A stretch of DNA of 64,000 nt from Sphaerisporangium corydalis (GTDB lineage: Bacteria; Actinomycetota; Actinomycetes; Streptosporangiales; Streptosporangiaceae). Where the stretch lies: the NCBI RefSeq assembly GCF_025506355.1, contig NZ_JANZYP010000023.1, forward strand, positions 1-64,000, in the 5' to 3' direction. This document shows positions 62,150 through 64,000 of this stretch, piece by piece. Both the position numbers and the translations under genes were made by a program. A model generated the notes under the pieces. That model had not been told where the DNA came from. It saw only the letters and a program-made list of their open reading frames with translations, and searched no databases. How positions within the stretch are numbered: the stretch's first letter is position 1; each line of letters begins with the position of its first letter.

Positions 62150-62409
62150 CCGGGGTCGGCGGTCCGCTCGGCGTATCCGGCTCCCACCAGCTCGGCGACG
62201 ATCTTCGAGGCGCCCTGCTGGGTCATGCCCAGCCGCGCGGCCAGCTCGCTGATCGGGGGCTCGGCGCCGATGAGGTGCTGGAAGACGTACCCGTGCGAGA
62301 ACCGCAGGCCGGTGAAGCCGGCGGTCTCCAGGTCGCGCTGGACGGGCGAGGCGGCGCCGAACCCGACGAACAGCGCGAGGGTGCCGAGGTCGAGATCGGC
62401 CGGCTCCAC
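62150..62409 (-). pseudogene. MarR-family regulator fragment
   Basis: The minus strand reads LDLGTLALFVGFGAASPVQRDLETAG, then a winged-helix part ISELAARLGMTQQGASKIVAELV GAGYAERTADP, typical of MarR proteins. Homology ends at about 62150, before the beta-wing and C-terminal helices, and the frame runs on through the UTRA remnant and tRNA without sense. A GTG at 62409 is the apparent start. Truncated. Confidence 0.65.
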
Positions 62410-62413
62410 GTCG

Positions 62414-62806
62414 GTGCGGGCGGCCCGCCGCTACCACGACGCCGTCTCGCGGGGTGTCACCGGAGACGCGCTCGCGGAGTTCTTCACCCCCGATCTCGTG
62501 CACCACGAGCTGCCGAACGCGCTGATCCCCGGCGGCCTGGTCCGCGACCTGGAAGGGATACTGAAGGCGGCCGACCGGGGCCGCCGCGTGATCGAACGCC
62601 AGAGCTTCGAGGTGCTCAGGGTGGTGGCCGAGGGCGACCGTGTCGCGCTGGAGGTGTCGTGGTCGGGCGTGCTCGCCGTGCCGCTCGGCGACCTGCCGGC
62701 CGGGCACACGCTCCGCGCCCATGTGGCGACCTTCCTCGACGTCCGGGACGGCCGGATCGCCGGGCAGCGCAACTACGACTGCTACGACCCGATGAAAGCG
62801 GTGTGA
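62414..62806 (+). CDS. SnoaL/NTF2-like protein
   Basis: 130 residues of a SnoaL-type cone fold: RRYHDAVSRGVTGDALAEFF at the start and RAHVATFLDVRDGRIAGQRNYDCYDP at the end. The GTG start is 5 bases from the start of the MarR remnant, leaving no room for a promoter, so the N terminus may have lost a few residues. Ligand unknown. Confidence 0.7.
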   Translation: MRAARRYHDAVSRGVTGDALAEFFTPDLVHHELPNALIPGGLVRDLEGILKAADRGRRVIERQSFEVLRVVAEGDRVALEVSWSGVLAVPLGDLPAGHTLRAHVATFLDVRDGRIAGQRNYDCYDPMKAV

Positions 62807-62881
62807 GACGGCGGTCGCCGGACCTCGGGGAAGCTTGGAAACGGGTCGACCGGAGGCCCGCCGCTTGGGACACTGTCCCGC

Positions 62882-63694
62882 ATGCTGTGGACGTTCACCT
62901 CGGTCCTCGACGAGTTCCCCGGCGCCGCCGACGCGTGGCTGCGCCGCGACCCCGTGCGCAACACGGTCGCGCTGACCGTGCTCGGCCGCCTGCGGCACGG
63001 GCTGTGGAACGAGGGCCTGATGCTCGGCTGGCTCACCGAAGGCGACGAGGTGCGGGGAGCGGTCCTGCACACCCCGCCGTACTCGCTGGTCCTGGCCGAC
63101 ATCCCGCTCAGATCGGTGCCCTCGCTCGCCGAGGGGCTGCGCGGCCGTGAGATCACCGGCGTGAGCGGGCCGGTGGCGCAGGCCGGCGCCTACGTCGCGA
63201 CGTCCGGCCGCCGGGAGCTGAGCCGCATCTCGCAACGCCTGTACCGGCTGGGCGAGCTCCGGCCGCCGTCCCTCAGCGGCACCGTCCGCGTCGCCGGGGA
63301 CGACGACATCGAGCCGGCGGCCGAGTGGATCCGCGCCTTCATGGCCGAGGCCGAGCCCGGTCACGCCGAGGACGACCCGCTGCCCCAGGTCAAGCACCGC
63401 GTCGGGCAGGGCGAGTTCGTGCTGCTGGAGGACGAGGGACGGCCGGTCGCGCTGGCCGGGTTCTCACTCCCGATCATCGGGATGTCGCGCATCGGCCCGG
63501 TCTACACCCCGCCGGAGTCCCGAGGGCGCGGGTACGGCTCCTCGGTGACCTACGGGGCGACCCGCGCGGCCCAGGACGCGGGCGCCGACCTGGTCCTGCT
63601 GTTCACCGACCTCGCCAACCCGACGTCGAACTCCATCTACCAGACCCTCGGCTACCGCCCGGTGGCCGACTACGCCTCCATCGCCCTGGCTTGA
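62882..63694 (+). CDS. GNAT family N-acetyltransferase
   Basis: 270 residues. The C-terminal half has the acetyl-CoA motif PESRGRGYGSSVTYGATRAA (Q/RxxGxG/A type, about 210-230) and NSIYQTLGYRPVADY. The N-terminal half is a diverged GNAT-like region. Substrate unknown. Last gene of the window. Confidence 0.88.
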   Translation: MLWTFTSVLDEFPGAADAWLRRDPVRNTVALTVLGRLRHGLWNEGLMLGWLTEGDEVRGAVLHTPPYSLVLADIPLRSVPSLAEGLRGREITGVSGPVAQAGAYVATSGRRELSRISQRLYRLGELRPPSLSGTVRVAGDDDIEPAAEWIRAFMAEAEPGHAEDDPLPQVKHRVGQGEFVLLEDEGRPVALAGFSLPIIGMSRIGPVYTPPESRGRGYGSSVTYGATRAAQDAGADLVLLFTDLANPTSNSIYQTLGYRPVADYASIALA

Positions 63695-64000
63695 CACCGG
63701 GGTGGTGGCCGGCTGGAGAACCGCTGGGAAACACGTCGTTCAGCCGATGGCTCATTCCCGGTCAAGACCATCCGTAAAGGGCCGGATCCGGTAGGCGATA
63801 CCTCACGCATCGGGTTCGCCGGGTCGCCGTCGCGTGACCGTGCGCGTGCGCGGGCGGTCCCCGGCAGCGGCGCCTCCGGCCGGGCCGCAGCAGGCCTCCT
63901 TCCCCTCTGCCAGCGGGGATCCGGCCGGCGGTGAGGTGTGATCACCGGGGGTGACGGCCGCCGCCGGTGAGACGTGGCAATTGCCGGTCCGCCCCCGGCC
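63695..64000. other. 306-base end region without gene
   Basis: I see no supported gene. Short palindromes are present (TCACCGGGGGTGA near 63939; GGCCGGATCCGG near 63780). The window ends before the next gene. Confidence 0.5.

Noticed and set aside
1-64000. CRISPR arrays, insertion sequences, prophage or integrase genes
   Set aside because: I looked for regular spaced repeats, transposase or recombinase motifs and terminal repeats and saw none.

Overview
This is a 64-kb stretch of very GC-rich chromosome with actinobacterial gene structure: GTG/TTG/CTG starts, 4-base stop/start overlaps, and hairpin terminators without long U-tracts. The order mreBCD-mrdA-rodA, radical-SAM pair, rne, rplU-rpmA, obg, proBA, nadD-rsfS is typical of filamentous Actinomycetota. 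Streptosporangiales or a related order is my best guess; that is inference from gene order and protein style, not from a search.

Region 1 (1-23,060) is core chromosome: cell-wall elongation (MreB, MreC, MreD, PBP2, RodA), two paired radical-SAM/DUF2344 proteins, RNase E/G, ribosomal proteins L21 and L27, the ribosome-assembly GTPase Obg, proline biosynthesis (ProB, ProA), a membrane-anchored Ser/Thr kinase, an M48-type protease, NadD, RsfS, a histidine phosphatase and a tRNA-Ala(GGC).

Region 2 (23,267-48,009) is a catabolic block that reads as a system for oxalate, formate and glyoxylate. An alditol oxidase gene comes first. Then follow a divergent set: fdhD and a three-piece NAD-linked formate dehydrogenase on the minus strand, whose catalytic subunit is split into two non-adjacent genes, and a PanE-family reductase that may be an oxalyl-CoA reductase. 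On the plus strand lie a ThDP enzyme (candidate oxalyl-CoA decarboxylase), formyl-CoA:oxalate CoA-transferase, an NDP-forming acyl-CoA synthetase and an OxlT-like antiporter. A GntR/FCD regulator and a second OxlT-like transporter follow on the minus strand, and then a plus-strand operon of sucC-like, sucD-like, hyi, garR and a gcl-like gene, plus an unusual aldehyde dehydrogenase. Six related operator-like palindromes (core near GGTATACC, flanked by CATAC/GTATG) sit at the promoters of these units and before the GntR gene, which suggests one regulon. In the proposed flow, oxalate enters by the antiporter and is activated to oxalyl-CoA. It is then either decarboxylated to formyl-CoA/formate and oxidised by formate dehydrogenase for NADH, or reduced to glyoxylate and carried to glycerate by Gcl and GarR.

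Region 3 (48,011-61,227) holds a DHA2-type efflux pump with its TetR regulator and a four-copy operator, a secreted DUF11-like protein, two small membrane proteins, a SRPBCC protein, a CynX-type transporter, an aldo/keto reductase, an AraC regulator, an ECF sigma factor with a CU044_5270-type partner, a broken DJ-1/PfpI gene, an amidase and an ECF41 (SigJ-like) sigma factor.

Region 4 (61,384-64,000) begins with a second, identical tRNA-Ala(GGC), followed by decayed regulators (a UTRA domain with no DNA-binding domain, a MarR fragment), a SnoaL-like protein and a GNAT acetyltransferase. No CRISPR array, insertion sequence, integrase, rRNA or phage gene was seen.
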